A stretch of DNA of 64,000 bases from Pseudomonas sp. (GCF_030698175.1 NZ_JAUYNT010000021.1:62001-126000); one strand, 5' to 3'. Positions 18,138 to 26,024 are shown, counted from the stretch's first letter. Made by a program: numbers and translations. The notes: generated by a model from the letters alone, not told the origin.

Positions 18138-18317
18138 GACTCTGTTCCAGTTAATGTGTTGCAGCGCGATAGCCCTTTGTAGGATGGGTTGAGCTTGCGA
18201 TACCCATCGAGTATCCGGCGGCGATCAAGCCCGTGATGGGTATCGCTGCGCTCCACCGCATCCTACGGCCGGCTTTTCAACGGTTAATGGGTCGCAACAC
18301 CTAACGGGTACATCGCC
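18138..18317. mobile_element. MITE-like element, second copy (180 bp)
   Basis: The left end GACTCTGTTCCAGTTAATGTG and the complement of the right end, GGCGATGTACCCGTTAGGTG, align with the terminal repeats of the element at 16793, including the following GTTGC. The core is different: GTAGGATGGGTTGAGC...CATCCTAC with inner GATACCCATC repeats. The target duplication is weak (TAACAATG versus TAAAAATA). It lies just upstream of the MBL-fold gene. The rest of the 392-base gap up to trhP shows no gene. Confidence 0.6.
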
Positions 18318-18510
18318 TAAAAATAGCCCTGCAGCCTAACCGGTCGCCCGCAACGAAAGCACCGAACCTGTGGCTAGTTAGCCGCAGGGTTCGCCGTCAA
18401 AAGCCCGGCTCAGAACTATCCGTCGCCGGCCTGACACGGATCAATGCAGGCGGCGGCGGGCTATTGCTAAAGTCCCGGCCCATTTTCTGCGCCATCTGAG
18501 TGCCATCGCC

Positions 18511-19866
18511 ATGTCCGCCCCGCTCAAGCCCGAACTACTCTCGCCCGCCGGCACCCTGAAGAACATGCGTTATGCCTTCGCCTACGGCGCCGACGCGGTG
18601 TACGCCGGGCAGCCGCGCTACAGCTTGCGGGTGCGCAACAACGAGTTCGACCACGCCACCCTGGCCATCGGCATTAACGAGGCCCATACCCAGGGCAAGC
18701 GCTTTTATGTGGTGGTCAATATCGCCCCGCACAACGCCAAGCTGAAAACCTTCCTCAAAGACCTGGCGCCGGTGGTGGCCATGGGCCCGGATGCGCTGAT
18801 CATGTCCGACCCCGGCCTGATCATGCTGGTGCGCGAGCACTTCCCGCAGATGGCGATTCACCTGTCGGTGCAGGCCAATGCGGTGAACTGGGCCAGCGTC
18901 GAGTTCTGGCGCCAGCAAGGCCTGACCCGGGCGATTCTGTCGCGGGAGTTATCCCTGGAGGAGATTGGCGAAATCCGCGAGCAAGTGCCCGGCATGGAGC
19001 TGGAAGTCTTCGTTCACGGCGCCCTGTGCATGGCCTATTCCGGCCGCTGCCTGCTGTCGGGCTATATCAACAAACGCGACCCCAATCAGGGCAGCTGCAC
19101 CAATGCCTGTCGCTGGGAGTACAAGACCCACGAAGGTAGCGAAAACCAACTCGGTGAGATCGTGCAAAAGTACCCGCCGATCCCCGTGCAGCAGATCGAA
19201 CCGACCCTGGGCAGCGGAGGCCCCACAGACCAGCTGTTTCTGCTGGAAGACGCCAGCCGCCCCGGCGAGCTGATGTCCGCCTATGAGGACGAGCACGGCA
19301 CCTACATCATGAACTCCAAAGACCTGCGCGCCGTGCAGCACGTCGAGCGCCTGCTGCAGATGGGCGTGCACTCGCTAAAAATCGAGGGCCGCACCAAATC
19401 CCACTACTATTGCGCGCGCACCGCCCAGGTGTATCGCAAGGCGATTGATGACGCCGTGGCCGGCAAACCCTTCGACAAGTCGCTGATGGACACCCTCGAA
19501 TCCCTGGCCCATCGCGGCTACACCGAGGGCTTCCTGCGCCGCCATGTGCATGACGAATACCAGAACTACCAACACGGCTTCTCGGTCAGCGAACAGCAAC
19601 AGTTTGTCGGCGAACTGACCGGCGAGCGCGTCAACGGCCTGGCCGAGGTCAAGGTCAAGAACCGCTTCGCCGTCGGCGACCTGCTGGAGCTGATGACCCC
19701 GCAAGGCAACCTGAATTTGCGCCTGGAGCGGCTGGAGAAACACAACGGCGAAGCCATCACAGTCGCCCCCGGCGATGGCCACACGGTTTACCTGCCCGTG
19801 CCAGAAAGCATCGACCTCAACTACGCCCTGCTAATGCGCAACCTGGAAGGCACCGGCAGCCGCTAG
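18511..19866 (+). CDS. trhP: U32 family tRNA hydroxylation protein TrhP (YegQ)
   Basis: This 451-residue protein belongs to the peptidase U32 family. Its E. coli relative YegQ/TrhP makes 5-hydroxyuridine at the tRNA wobble base using prephenate. The start MSAPLKPELLSPAGTLKNMRYAFAYGADAVYAG is canonical. The U32 signature EVFVHGALCMAYSGRCLLSGY gives C173 and C180; C196 and C200 (GSCTNAC) complete a four-cysteine set expected to bind an Fe-S cluster. The C-terminal beta-domain is present. A decayed copy of its last codons lies at 25128. It looks intact and functional. Confidence 0.9.
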   Translation: MSAPLKPELLSPAGTLKNMRYAFAYGADAVYAGQPRYSLRVRNNEFDHATLAIGINEAHTQGKRFYVVVNIAPHNAKLKTFLKDLAPVVAMGPDALIMSDPGLIMLVREHFPQMAIHLSVQANAVNWASVEFWRQQGLTRAILSRELSLEEIGEIREQVPGMELEVFVHGALCMAYSGRCLLSGYINKRDPNQGSCTNACRWEYKTHEGSENQLGEIVQKYPPIPVQQIEPTLGSGGPTDQLFLLEDASRPGELMSAYEDEHGTYIMNSKDLRAVQHVERLLQMGVHSLKIEGRTKSHYYCARTAQVYRKAIDDAVAGKPFDKSLMDTLESLAHRGYTEGFLRRHVHDEYQNYQHGFSVSEQQQFVGELTGERVNGLAEVKVKNRFAVGDLLELMTPQGNLNLRLERLEKHNGEAITVAPGDGHTVYLPVPESIDLNYALLMRNLEGTGSR

Positions 19867-20014
19867 GCGCTTGGGAATTGCCGCAGGCTTGCAGGGACTG
19901 CGAGACGGTTCAGCTGCCACCCACCGCCTATCCAAAAAGCGCCACAAGCCCAGCCCCGCCACTGCACTTCTGCGCTGCCGCCTTATCTAAATAGTTCAGA
20001 GAAAGGGGGCTTAT

Positions 20015-21379
20015 ATGAACAGCGTTCGCCCTGCTGCAGTGGCAGGCAGTTTCTATCCGGCGGATTGCGCGCAACTGGCGCGGGAGGTGTGGCAGTTGTT
20101 GTCTGCCGCCAGGCCGACGGCGGCGACAGCGGCACCCAAGGCATTGATTGTTCCCCATGCCGGTTATGTGTATTCCGGTGCCGTGGCTGCCCAGGCTTAT
20201 GCCCGACTGCTACCACTGGCGGCCAAGATCAAACGGGTGGTGCTGCTGGGGCCGGTGCATCGGGTGCCGGTGTACGGCTTGGCCTTGTCGCGGGCCAGCG
20301 CGTTCGCCACGCCGCTGGGCCAGGTTACCTTGGATGTCGCCGGTATGGCCGCCATCGCCGATCTGCCCCAAGTCTGCGTCAGCGATGCGGCCCATGCGTT
20401 GGAGCACTCCCTGGAAGTGCAGCTGCCTTTTCTGCAGGCGGTGCTAGGTGAATTTCAGCTGGTGCCGCTGGCCGTGGGTGACGCCAGCACTGCCGAGGTG
20501 GCGCAGGTGCTGGCGCGTCTGTGGGGTGGCGAGGAGACGCTGGTGGTGATCAGCTCCGACCTTTCGCATTTTCTGCCTTATGGGCAGGCGCAGCAGATTG
20601 ATGGTGAAACTGTGCGACAGATTCTGGCCCGGCGTCCGCCGCTGAGCCATGAGCAGGCCTGCGGGGCGACCCCGGTCAACGGCCTGCTGGCCTTTGCCGC
20701 CGAGCATGGGCTGCACGCCGAACTGCTCAAACAGTGCAATTCCGGCGATAGCGCGGGTGACAAGTCGCGGGTGGTGGGCTATGCGTCCATCGCCTTCTAC
20801 CCCGCCCAGCAAGCCGCCAAGGACTACAACGATGAGCAGGGCAAAACCCTGCTGCAACTGGCCCGGGGGGCCATTACCGAGCATCTGGGCGGCCCCGAGC
20901 AAGTGCCCCCCGAGCGCTCCTGGCTGCATAAACCGGGCGCCAGTTTTGTCACCCTGACCCAGCAGGGCCTGCTGCGCGGCTGCATCGGCAGCCTGCAGGC
21001 CCATCGGCCGCTGATTGATGACGTGCAGGCCAATGCCGTGGCGGCGGCCAGCAGCGATTGGCGTTTTGCACCCTTGCGCCGCGATGAGTTGGCCGGCACC
21101 CGCATCGAAGTGTCGCTGCTCTCGGCCACCGAGGCGCTAACCGCTGGCAGCGAACAGCAGGCCCTGGAGCAATTGCGACCGGGCCTCGATGGCTTGGTGC
21201 TGGAATACCGCCAAAGCCGCGGCACCTTCTTGCCGCAAGTGTGGGAGAGCCTGCCCGACCCGGTGGATTTTCTCACCCATCTCAAACGCAAAGCCGGCCT
21301 GCCCGCCGACTTCTGGCATGCAGATATCCGCCTGGCGCGCTACAGCGTTACCAAGTGGCAGGAGACTGGCGATGAATGA
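20015..21379 (+). CDS. AmmeMemoRadiSam system B-A fusion (Memo + AMMECR1 domains)
   Basis: The 454-residue protein joins two families usually encoded separately. Residues 1-265 are a Memo domain (MNSVRPAAVAGSFYPAD, IVPHAGYVYSGAVAAQAY, LLGPVHRVPVYGLALS, VVISSDLSHFLPYGQAQQID), with histidines in the places expected for metal binding. Residues 275-454 are an AMMECR1 domain (PGASFVTLTQQGLLRGCIGSLQAHRPLIDDVQANAVAAASSDWRF). Start ATG 20015 follows GAAAGGGGG. It overlaps the radical SAM gene by 8 bases, so they are translationally coupled. The biochemical role of the system is unknown. Confidence 0.92.
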   Translation: MNSVRPAAVAGSFYPADCAQLAREVWQLLSAARPTAATAAPKALIVPHAGYVYSGAVAAQAYARLLPLAAKIKRVVLLGPVHRVPVYGLALSRASAFATPLGQVTLDVAGMAAIADLPQVCVSDAAHALEHSLEVQLPFLQAVLGEFQLVPLAVGDASTAEVAQVLARLWGGEETLVVISSDLSHFLPYGQAQQIDGETVRQILARRPPLSHEQACGATPVNGLLAFAAEHGLHAELLKQCNSGDSAGDKSRVVGYASIAFYPAQQAAKDYNDEQGKTLLQLARGAITEHLGGPEQVPPERSWLHKPGASFVTLTQQGLLRGCIGSLQAHRPLIDDVQANAVAAASSDWRFAPLRRDELAGTRIEVSLLSATEALTAGSEQQALEQLRPGLDGLVLEYRQSRGTFLPQVWESLPDPVDFLTHLKRKAGLPADFWHADIRLARYSVTKWQETGDE

Positions 21380-22460
21380 TCTTAGCGCCCATTACCCCGG
21401 ACGTTGGTGGCACCCGCTGCCGGATGGCCGCATCCAGTGCGACCTGTGCCCGCGTGATTGCAAGCTGCGCGACGGCCAGCGCGGCGCCTGCTTCGTGCGC
21501 ATGCGCGAAGGCGATCAGGTGGTGCTGACCACCTACGGGCGCTCCTCCGGTTTTTGCATCGACCCAATCGAAAAGAAGCCGCTCAATCACTTTTATCCTG
21601 GCTCCTCGGTGCTGTCCTTTGGCACGGCGGGTTGCAACCTGGCCTGCAAGTTTTGCCAGAACTGGGATATCAGCAAGTCCCGCGACATGGACCGGCTGAT
21701 GGATCAGGCCGGCCCGGAGCAGATCGCCCTGGCCGCGCAACAGGCCGGCTGCGCCAGCGTGGCCTTCACCTACAACGACCCGGTGATCTTTGCCGAATAC
21801 GCCATAGACACCGCGCTGGCCTGCCGCGAACTGGGCATCCACTCGGTGGCGGTGACCTCCGGTTACATCCATGCCGAGCCGCGCCGCGAGTTCTACGCGG
21901 TGATGGACGCGGCGAATGTCGACCTCAAGGCCTTCACCGAAGACTTCTATTTCAAACTCACCGGCGCGCACCTGCAGCCGGTGCTCGACACCCTGGTGTA
22001 CCTGCGCCACGAAACCAAGGTCTGGACCGAGATCACCACCCTGCTGATTCCCGACCACAACGATTCGACCGCCGAGATCGAAGCCCTGTGCAAATGGGTC
22101 TACACCGAACTGGGCCCGGATGTGCCCCTGCACTTCACCGCCTTTCATCCCGACTTCAAGCTGCTCGACGTGCCGCCGACCCCACCGGCCACCCTCAGCC
22201 GCGCCCGGCAGATCGCCATCGCGCAAGGCCTGCACTATGCCTACACCGGCAATGTGCATGATGCCGAAGGCGGCAGCACCTTCTGCCCAGGCTGCGGCGA
22301 GGTACTGATAGTGCGCGACTGGCACCGCATCCTGACCTACCGCGTGACGGAAGATGGCCATTGCCCACAGTGCAACACCCGCATCGCCGGACGCTTCGGC
22401 CACTACACCAGCGCCTTCGGCCCGCGCCGGATTCCCGTGCGGCTGCAGCCAAACCTTTGA
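21372..22460 (+). CDS. amrS: AmmeMemoRadiSam system radical SAM enzyme
   Basis: The 362-residue protein starts at ATG 21372, overlapping the stop of the fused B-A gene; a longer frame back to 21189 merely shadows that gene. The radical SAM motif is C88-x3-C92-x2-C95 (GTAGCNLACKFCQNW), in the pyruvate-formate-lyase-activating-enzyme-like class. An N-terminal CDLCPRDC cluster and a C-terminal zinc-ribbon-like pair, CPGCGEVL and CPQCNTRI, are typical of this family. It probably generates a glycyl or substrate radical for the Memo/AMMECR1 partner. The gene symbol follows common usage for the family. Confidence 0.9.
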   Translation: MNDLSAHYPGRWWHPLPDGRIQCDLCPRDCKLRDGQRGACFVRMREGDQVVLTTYGRSSGFCIDPIEKKPLNHFYPGSSVLSFGTAGCNLACKFCQNWDISKSRDMDRLMDQAGPEQIALAAQQAGCASVAFTYNDPVIFAEYAIDTALACRELGIHSVAVTSGYIHAEPRREFYAVMDAANVDLKAFTEDFYFKLTGAHLQPVLDTLVYLRHETKVWTEITTLLIPDHNDSTAEIEALCKWVYTELGPDVPLHFTAFHPDFKLLDVPPTPPATLSRARQIAIAQGLHYAYTGNVHDAEGGSTFCPGCGEVLIVRDWHRILTYRVTEDGHCPQCNTRIAGRFGHYTSAFGPRRIPVRLQPNL

Positions 22461-22907
22461 GCGAGCAGCCCACCGCCAACGCCCCGCTGGCCAACAGCAA
22501 GGCCAGCAACCAAGCGAAAATTGCCCGCGCCAGAACCGCGCCCAACAAAGCCACCGACCAGTAGGATGGGTTGAGCGCAGCGATACCCATGCTGCTTGCA
22601 ACCGACTCGACTCGCGTGGCCAAGCCCCCATAACAGACCGCCACCAAGCCAAAGCAAGCGCTAGACACCCCGCCGGCAAATGGGTAGCGTCAGCGCTGCC
22701 ACGCTCTAACCCAAGGGCGGCAGGCCTGCCGTCTTTCATCACGTATTTCTCCCTGAACGGGTTGCGCTTACCACGGCTTGTTCAGCGTTAGATAAGGACT
22801 TATAGGGGCGACAAGGAAGGTTGTACGACATAGTGTTGCGATAAATAAATGTGGCAAGTTATGCCGCCTAATTACTAGTCAGGCCTTAAAGGAAACCGAG
22901 AGCCTAT
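22461..22907. other. Gap with a half palindrome and the edge of an AT-rich patch
   Basis: No convincing gene is seen. A half-site GTAGGATGGGTTGAGCGCAG with GATACCCATG lies at 22562-22591. At about 22762-22793 the bases read ACCACGGCTTGTTCAGCGTTAGAT, which resembles the 3' end of an integron attC site (GTTRRRY core = GTTAGAT). After 22800 the composition turns AT-rich, leading into the truncated gene at 22908. Confidence 0.4.
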
Positions 22908-23084
22908 ATGCCAACACAATTAGTAAATGAGATTTTACAATCAATGAATCGTGAGACTTTAAATCAACTAGATCTCGCAGGAGTTATTAAACATCCTGGC
23001 GAGAATGGTCGCGCACGAGAAAAAATAATATTTAATTGTTCAAATCGACTTATTCCAAAAGATTTTGGAATTGACAAGCTATAA
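22908..23084 (+). pseudogene. Truncated DUF6602-like gene, N-terminal 58 codons
   Basis: A 58-codon frame starting MPTQLVNEILQSMN contains HPGENGRAREKI and LIPKDFGIDKL. This pattern of HPxExGxAREx, about ten residues, then LPxxFGIxxG is the N-terminal signature of DUF6602-type proteins, which are often encoded near mobile or defence genes. The frame stops where the family continues for over 150 residues. Codon use is AT-rich (CAA, TTA, AAT, ATA), unlike the flanking genes, so it came by transfer. GGAAACCGAG upstream is a fair ribosome-binding site. The family match was made by eye. Confidence 0.5.
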
Positions 23085-23153
23085 CTTCGCCATTGTCATG
23101 GCGTGCCAAACAATTACTAAAAACCTAAACCCTATTTTTTGATGGAGTAAAAC

Positions 23154-23531
23154 ATGAACAGTAGCGTAGGTATCACTTGGATTAAAATTGCCGCAATCTA
23201 TTTCGTGCTTGCAATCGCGCTCGGTTTGGTCATGGGCGCGTCGCACGACTATTCATTGCGTTCGGTACATGCGCACATCGCGCTTTTTGGCTGGGCCTCG
23301 TTGGCAATCATTGGTTTGATTTATTGCCACTTTCCCGCCATCGCAAACAATCGCTTGGCGAAAGTGCAATTCTGGCTGCATAACCTCGGATTGCCCTGCC
23401 TCAATCTTGCAATCATCGGCGTCCAGCGGGGCAATACCGCGCTTGAACCGATCATCGGGATTGCATCCACCGTTGTAGCGATTTCGGTGATTCTGTTTGC
23501 CGTGAATATTTTTAAGAACATGAAAAGCTAA
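23154..23531 (+). CDS. Small haem-copper-oxidase subunit I-like membrane protein
   Basis: A 125-residue protein with four predicted membrane helices (about 9-28, 40-62, 72-90, 98-118). The segment HDYSLRSVHAHIALFGWASLAIIGLIY resembles part of subunit I of cbb3 oxidases and nitric oxide reductases, and such short proteins are usually annotated as cytochrome-c-oxidase-like. It cannot be a full oxidase. It may bind haem through the conserved histidines, but this is inference. Start ATG 23154 follows GATGGAG. It lies in the AT-rich accessory patch without partners. Confidence 0.7.
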   Translation: MNSSVGITWIKIAAIYFVLAIALGLVMGASHDYSLRSVHAHIALFGWASLAIIGLIYCHFPAIANNRLAKVQFWLHNLGLPCLNLAIIGVQRGNTALEPIIGIASTVVAISVILFAVNIFKNMKS

Positions 23532-23579
23532 GTGCCCGTGTGAAATAGATTGTGAATCTGGTACTTGGAAGAGCGAAAA

Positions 23580-23640
23580 AAGGGGACGGGTTTATTTTTT
23601 AATCAGTCCTTACGAAATTATTAAATTAATTCGTCCCCTT
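23580..23640. repeat. 61-bp inverted repeat with AT-rich middle
   Basis: AAGGGGACG (23580) and CGTCCCCTT (ending 23640) are perfect complements, with GGTTTATTTTTT and AAATTATTAAATTAATT between. GGGGACGGGTTTATTTT-type ends are often found beside transposase genes of the REP-associated type in proteobacteria. No transposase is present here, so it is a remnant or a small non-autonomous element. Confidence 0.5.
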
Positions 23641-23726
23641 CCCTCCTTCTCTCTGCGGCCGAGTGCCGCCGGCCCTTAGCTTAATGGTTAGCTTCTATCG
23701 AATCATCGTAATACACCGGAGGACTT

Positions 23727-24029
23727 ATGATTCTTGAGACCGCAAAACTGAATGTAATTCCAGGTCGCGAAGCAGAGTTCGAATCGTCTTTTCAATTAGC
23801 ATCGAACATAATCTCGTCCATGCGCGGTTATATCTCCCACCAGTTACAGCGTTGCCTGGAAAATCAGTCGCAATACATCCTTCTGGTCAACTGGGAGACC
23901 CTAGAGGATCACACCGTAGGATTCAGAGGCTCGCCCGAATACCAAGAATGGCGAAAGCTACTGCATCACTTCTACGCGCCATCACCAACAGTTGAGCATT
24001 ATGAACTGGCTCATCAAAATAGAGTCTAA
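23727..24029 (+). CDS. Antibiotic biosynthesis monooxygenase (ABM) family protein
   Basis: This 100-residue protein has the dimeric ferredoxin-like ABM fold: MILETAKLNVIPGREAEFESSF, then MRGYISHQLQRCLENQSQYILLVNWETLEDHTVGFRGSPEYQEWRKLLHHFY. Members include quinone monooxygenases and haem-degrading enzymes, and many are uncharacterised. Start ATG 23727 follows CGGAGGAC. The gene is bounded by GTTAGCT just upstream and GTCTAAC overlapping its stop codon, which is how integron cassette genes are bounded. The substrate is not known. Confidence 0.8.
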   Translation: MILETAKLNVIPGREAEFESSFQLASNIISSMRGYISHQLQRCLENQSQYILLVNWETLEDHTVGFRGSPEYQEWRKLLHHFYAPSPTVEHYELAHQNRV

Positions 24030-24085
24030 CCAACGGCTTTAATCTAAATATTCGCCACCCAAACCCAACCAGGGAGCTTTATATA

Positions 24086-24880
24086 ATGGAGACTTTTTCC
24101 GAACACGAACGAAAAGAACTCCAGACCGCAAAGAGCCTGTTAGAAAACCCAGGAATTGCCGCCAGGGTCACCAACTTCATCGGCGTGCCAATCGAGAAAG
24201 GCTTGGCCTTATTGCCGGACAATTGGAATAAAACCATCGGTGAAGTTACCCAGACGGCGCTACTTAAAGCCTCGGAGGCTGCCGCCTTTACCATGAAGGA
24301 CATTCCTGGTGAGGCGTCTTCCAATATCTGGCACAAACTCGGCGTGGCGGTGAGTGGCGGGGTGGGTGGGTTTTTTGGCATTAGCGCACTGGCCGTGGAG
24401 CTGCCTATTTCTACGTCAATCATGCTGCGTTCAATCGCGGACATTGCCAGAAGTGAAGGCGAGTCCATCACCGCCATAGAAACCAAGCTGGCCTGCCTGG
24501 AAGTATTCGCGTTGGGCGGTAGTAGTAAGTCTGATGACGACAGCGAGAGTGGCTACTATGCGGTGCGCGCGGTATTGGCTAAATCGGTAGCCGACGCCTC
24601 GGAGTTTATTGTGGGTAAAACCCTAACCGATGAAGGAGCGCCCATATTGATTAAGTTAATCGCAAAAATTGCCGAACGATTTGGCGTGCAGGTAAGCGAG
24701 AAGGCCGCCGCGCAAGCCATACCTGCCATCGGCGCGGCGGGCGGGGCGATAATTAACACTATCTTTATGGACCACTTTCAAGACATGGCCAGGGGGCACT
24801 TTATAGTCCGCAAGCTGGAACGAAAATATGGCAAAGAGCTGATTGAGCGCCTGTATGCAGAGTTGCCAAAGCTCGGCTAA
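24086..24880 (+). CDS. EcsC family protein
   Basis: The 264-residue protein matches the EcsC family (named after a Bacillus ABC-transporter operon gene) in the pattern GVPIEKGLALLP, VSGGVGGFFGISALAVELPISTSIMLRSIADIARSEGE and ETKLACLEVFALGG. A Gly-rich hydrophobic stretch at about 88-115 may touch the membrane, and a second lies near 212-228 (AIPAIGAAGGAIINTIF). The function is unknown. The start ATG 24086 has GGGAG upstream. Composition is nearer to the chromosome average than that of the genes just before it. Confidence 0.82.
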   Translation: METFSEHERKELQTAKSLLENPGIAARVTNFIGVPIEKGLALLPDNWNKTIGEVTQTALLKASEAAAFTMKDIPGEASSNIWHKLGVAVSGGVGGFFGISALAVELPISTSIMLRSIADIARSEGESITAIETKLACLEVFALGGSSKSDDDSESGYYAVRAVLAKSVADASEFIVGKTLTDEGAPILIKLIAKIAERFGVQVSEKAAAQAIPAIGAAGGAIINTIFMDHFQDMARGHFIVRKLERKYGKELIERLYAELPKLG

Positions 24881-24933
24881 TGCGTTGCTTAACCAGTGCG
24901 TTTTTTGGGCCGGTGTGCCGTAGTTTTTGCTTA

Positions 24934-25113
24934 GGCTGTGCCCAGTTACGCGTGAACGCCATACATTTCGTAGGAGGGGCTTTAGCCGCGAGCCACATGG
25001 ATAGCGGTGAGCCGTATAGAACGGCTGGCGCCCGCGACCAGCGCACAGCCATCGCGGCTAAAGCCCCTCCTACAAAAGCAGCAGCCTGCGCAACGCATAA
25101 CTGAAACATCTCC
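24934..25113. mobile_element. MITE-like element, third copy (180 bp)
   Basis: The left end GGCTGTGCCCAGTTACGCGT and the complement of the right end, ATGTTTCAGTTATGCGTTGCG, match the terminal repeats of the elements at 16793 and 18138. The core is the perfect 22-base inverted repeat that begins GTAGGAGGGGCTTTAGCC (24970-24991, complement at 25052-25073). No clear target duplication remains. It ends 14 bases before the trhP remnant. Confidence 0.6.
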
Positions 25114-25127
25114 TTGAATAACCGTCG

Positions 25128-25178
25128 GTGCCGAAAGCCTTCGACCTCAACTAGGCTCTGCGGGTGCGCCAGTTCTAG
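25128..25178 (+). pseudogene. Decayed duplicate of the trhP 3' end
   Basis: The bases GTGCCGAAAGCCTTCGAC followed by CTCAACTAGGCTCTG read VPKAFDLN-stop-ALRVRQF. The end of trhP (19798-19850) encodes VPESIDLNYALLMRNL, from closely similar bases. The remnant has an in-frame stop and several substitutions. It lies 5.3 kb from the intact trhP end, beyond the AmmeMemoRadiSam and accessory genes. The similarity is short but lies in the same frame and order. Confidence 0.6.
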
Positions 25179-25235
25179 GGCGCGAACAGCCGCAGGGTAA
25201 AGGCCTGCGGCAAAATATTCAGTCGAGGAGCCGTT

Positions 25236-25730
25236 ATGCAGAAACTTGTCACGCTATCCATGGCCGCTGCGGCCTTGCTGTTGGCCGGTTGCGGTACCAA
25301 CCCGAGCAGCCCGCCGAATCCGCCACTGAGTAACGCGCCGATGGCCAGTTGCAAGGTCACCAGCCAGGCGGAAATTGCCGGGTTATTCGAGCGTTGGAAC
25401 CGGTCGCTGATCACTGCTGACCCGCATCAGGTGTTAAGCAATTACGCCGAAGACTCGGTGCTGCTGCCGACCCTGTCCAACGTGCCACGCCTGACGCCGG
25501 CGGCCAAGGAAGATTACTTCGAGCACTTTTTGGCCAATCGGCCGTCCGGCAAGATCGATTCGCGGACCATCCAGCTGGGCTGCAACAGCGCGGTGGATAT
25601 TGGCCTGTACACCTTCACCTTCGGCAAAACCGGCGCGGTAGTGCATGCCCGTTACACCTACACCTATAAGTGGGATGGCCAGCAATGGCTGATCAGCAGC
25701 CACCATTCCTCGGGCATGCCGGAGAAGTGA
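25236..25730 (+). CDS. SnoaL/NTF2-like lipoprotein (SgcJ/EcaC type)
   Basis: The 164-residue protein has a lipoprotein signal (LLLAGC, C19) and one NTF2-like domain: ITSQAEIAGLF-type helix, FERWNRSLITADPHQVLSNYAEDSVLLPTLSNVPRLTP, then a beta-sheet ending YTYTYKWDGQQWLISSHHSSGMP. Related proteins are called SgcJ/EcaC oxidoreductases or CaMKII-association-like, but no enzyme activity is established. It probably sits in the periplasm. Start ATG 25236 follows GAGGAG. It is monocistronic and flanked by palindromic repeats on both sides. Confidence 0.8.
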   Translation: MQKLVTLSMAAAALLLAGCGTNPSSPPNPPLSNAPMASCKVTSQAEIAGLFERWNRSLITADPHQVLSNYAEDSVLLPTLSNVPRLTPAAKEDYFEHFLANRPSGKIDSRTIQLGCNSAVDIGLYTFTFGKTGAVVHARYTYTYKWDGQQWLISSHHSSGMPEK

Positions 25731-25742
25731 TGGGGGCTCTTT

Positions 25743-25825
25743 GTAGGAGGGGCTTTAGCCGCGACCGGCGCCACCACCGCACGCACGGACACACAACAAG
25801 GCATCGCGGCTAAAGCCCCTCCTAC
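25743..25825. repeat. REP-like inverted repeat pair
   Basis: A 22-base arm starting GTAGGAGGGGCTTTAGCC (25743-25764) is exactly complementary to 25804-25825. It is the same core as in the element at 24934 but without that element's outer ends. It lies 13 bases after the lipoprotein gene and may stabilise its message. Confidence 0.75.
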
Positions 25826-25850
25826 GAGGTTTGCGGCGCTCAACAGAATC

Positions 25851-26012
25851 GTAGGGTGGGGCGCATGGGCACGGACGCTCTATCTCTACGGTGTTAGCTG
25901 CGCCGTAACCCACCGGCGGGCGTCCGGCCGATCAGCGCCTGGTGGGTTACGCGGCGCCCGTTTACCTCAGTGGCTCTGCAAGCTCAATTCTGCGCCGCTA
26001 ACCCACAAAAGC
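25851..26012. repeat. GTAGGGTGGG palindrome cluster
   Basis: It starts GTAGGGTGGGGCGCATGGGC and contains GTAACCCACC (25906), GGTGGGTTAC (25941) and CTAACCCAC (25999). The right half (25925-26012) closely repeats 45630-45722: CGGCCGAT, then GCGCCTGGTGGGTTACGCGG, then TGCGCCGCTAACCCAC. The final CCTAC of the palindrome is missing here. It fills the gap before the stop of the GGDEF/EAL gene. Confidence 0.65.
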
Positions 26013-26024
26013 AGCCAAATGCGC

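Noticed and set aside
16793..18317. Composite transposon carrying the MBL-fold gene
   Set aside because: The left element has its own 8-bp target duplication, so it inserted alone. No transposase is present and no outer duplication encloses the pair.
21348..22742. 464-codon open frame antisense to the radical SAM gene
   Set aside because: A shadow of a gene with intact radical SAM motifs. Its N-terminal part crosses a palindromic repeat, with no binding site.
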